The notes below the pieces were generated by a model. The model did not search any database, was not told the DNA's origin, and saw nothing but the letters and a program-made list of their open reading frames with translations. The translations under genes and the position numbers were made by a program. From positions 1 to 64,000 of the forward strand of contig NZ_JAMTCT010000022.1 in the NCBI RefSeq assembly GCF_024171995.1: a stretch of 64,000 bases of DNA, written 5' to 3'. This document shows, piece after piece, positions 63,821 through 64,000 of this stretch; the stretch's first letter is position 1, and every line of letters starts with the position of its first letter. Source of the DNA: Promicromonospora umidemergens (GTDB lineage Bacteria > Actinomycetota > Actinomycetes > Actinomycetales > Cellulomonadaceae).

Positions 63821-64000
63821 CGCCCACCCGGCAGGGTCGTTCCCTCGGGGGATCGCGTGGAGGCCCTGCCACACCACGAGGATCTCGAACCAGCACGCCT
63901 CGGCGGGGCTGAGCGGCCGCACGGACTCGTACCCGGCGCGCAGCGCCTGCCGTACGTCGCCCGACGTCGGCTGCCAGGCCGTGAACCGGGTGCCGAGGTA
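63809..64000 (-). CDS. C-terminal end of an APH/homoserine-kinase-like phosphotransferase (partial)
   Basis: Only the last 63 codons are in the window: AGYESVRPLSPAEACWFEILVVWQGLHAIPRGNDPAGWASAV, typical of the C-terminus of phosphotransferase-enzyme-family kinases. Its stop (CTA at 63809-63811 on the plus strand) overlaps the aldo/keto reductase end by 12 bp. The catalytic part is outside the window. Confidence 0.6.
   Translation of the reverse strand, partial: YLGTRFTAWQPTSGDVRQALRAGYESVRPLSPAEACWFEILVVWQGLHAIPRGNDPAGWASAV

Overview
The window is from a very high-GC actinobacterium, most likely a Micrococcales lineage of the Promicromonosporaceae/Cellulomonadaceae kind. The signs are the GC-rich third codon positions, frequent GTG starts, ATGA/GTGA stop-start overlaps, a class II DAHP synthase, a DtxR/IdeR-type iron box, and an imuA-imuB-dnaE2 cassette behind an actinobacterial LexA box. 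Family names come from reading the proteins; no database search was run.

Layout. 1-3,700: a DAHP synthase missing its normal N-terminus, then a divergent ArsR regulator, an MFS exporter and a thioredoxin-fold peroxidase-like protein. 3,760-25,253: a TrmH/SpoU-family RNA methyltransferase gene interrupted by about 20.65 kb of foreign DNA. The left copy of the gene is completed by a second 3' part carried inside the insert; the displaced native 3' part lies at 24,832-25,253. A resolvase-like recombinase gene sits at the right end.

The cargo looks like a defence island: a HEAT-repeat protein; a 1,384-aa NACHT-type NTPase with a C-terminal PD-(D/E)xK nuclease-like domain; an XRE/ImmA-IrrE metallopeptidase with an overlapping partner gene; an OLD-type ATPase-TOPRIM nuclease; a decayed AAA ATPase tail; a decayed argS tail; two unknown genes; and a three-gene Lamassu/ABC-three-component operon (Cap4-like nuclease, small middle component, zinc-hook SMC-like ATPase).

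25,467-34,400: housekeeping and accessory genes: a MerR-type regulator, a TPR protein, an MHYT membrane protein, an iron-regulated siderophore-interacting flavoprotein, a vWA/solute-binding pair without permeases, a YbaK-type deacylase overlapping a PEBP-family protein, and an array of short repeats in two orientations.

34,399-53,073: a catabolic cluster. It has a QsdR-like and a second TetR regulator, SDRs, a quinone-oxidoreductase-type reductase, a LivGFHMK-like ABC importer, an APH-fold kinase overlapping an acyl-CoA dehydrogenase, an acyl-CoA ligase, a thioesterase, a second acyl-CoA dehydrogenase, a thiolase, a Zn-alcohol dehydrogenase, a FabG-like SDR and a MaoC hydratase. Three near-identical palindromes (ACCGAC-N2-GTCGGT type) precede three of its transcription units, so it is probably one regulon. 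The APH kinase plus dehydrogenase plus QsdR-like regulator suggest gamma-lactone/4-hydroxy-acid-type substrates; this is inference.

53,161-64,000: a palindromic MITE-like element, the LexA-controlled mutasome operon imuA-imuB-dnaE2, a small membrane protein, a Ser/Thr kinase whose membrane tail is out of frame, a MerR regulator divergent from an aldo/keto reductase, and the C-terminal end of a phosphotransferase. No rRNA, tRNA or CRISPR array was recognised.
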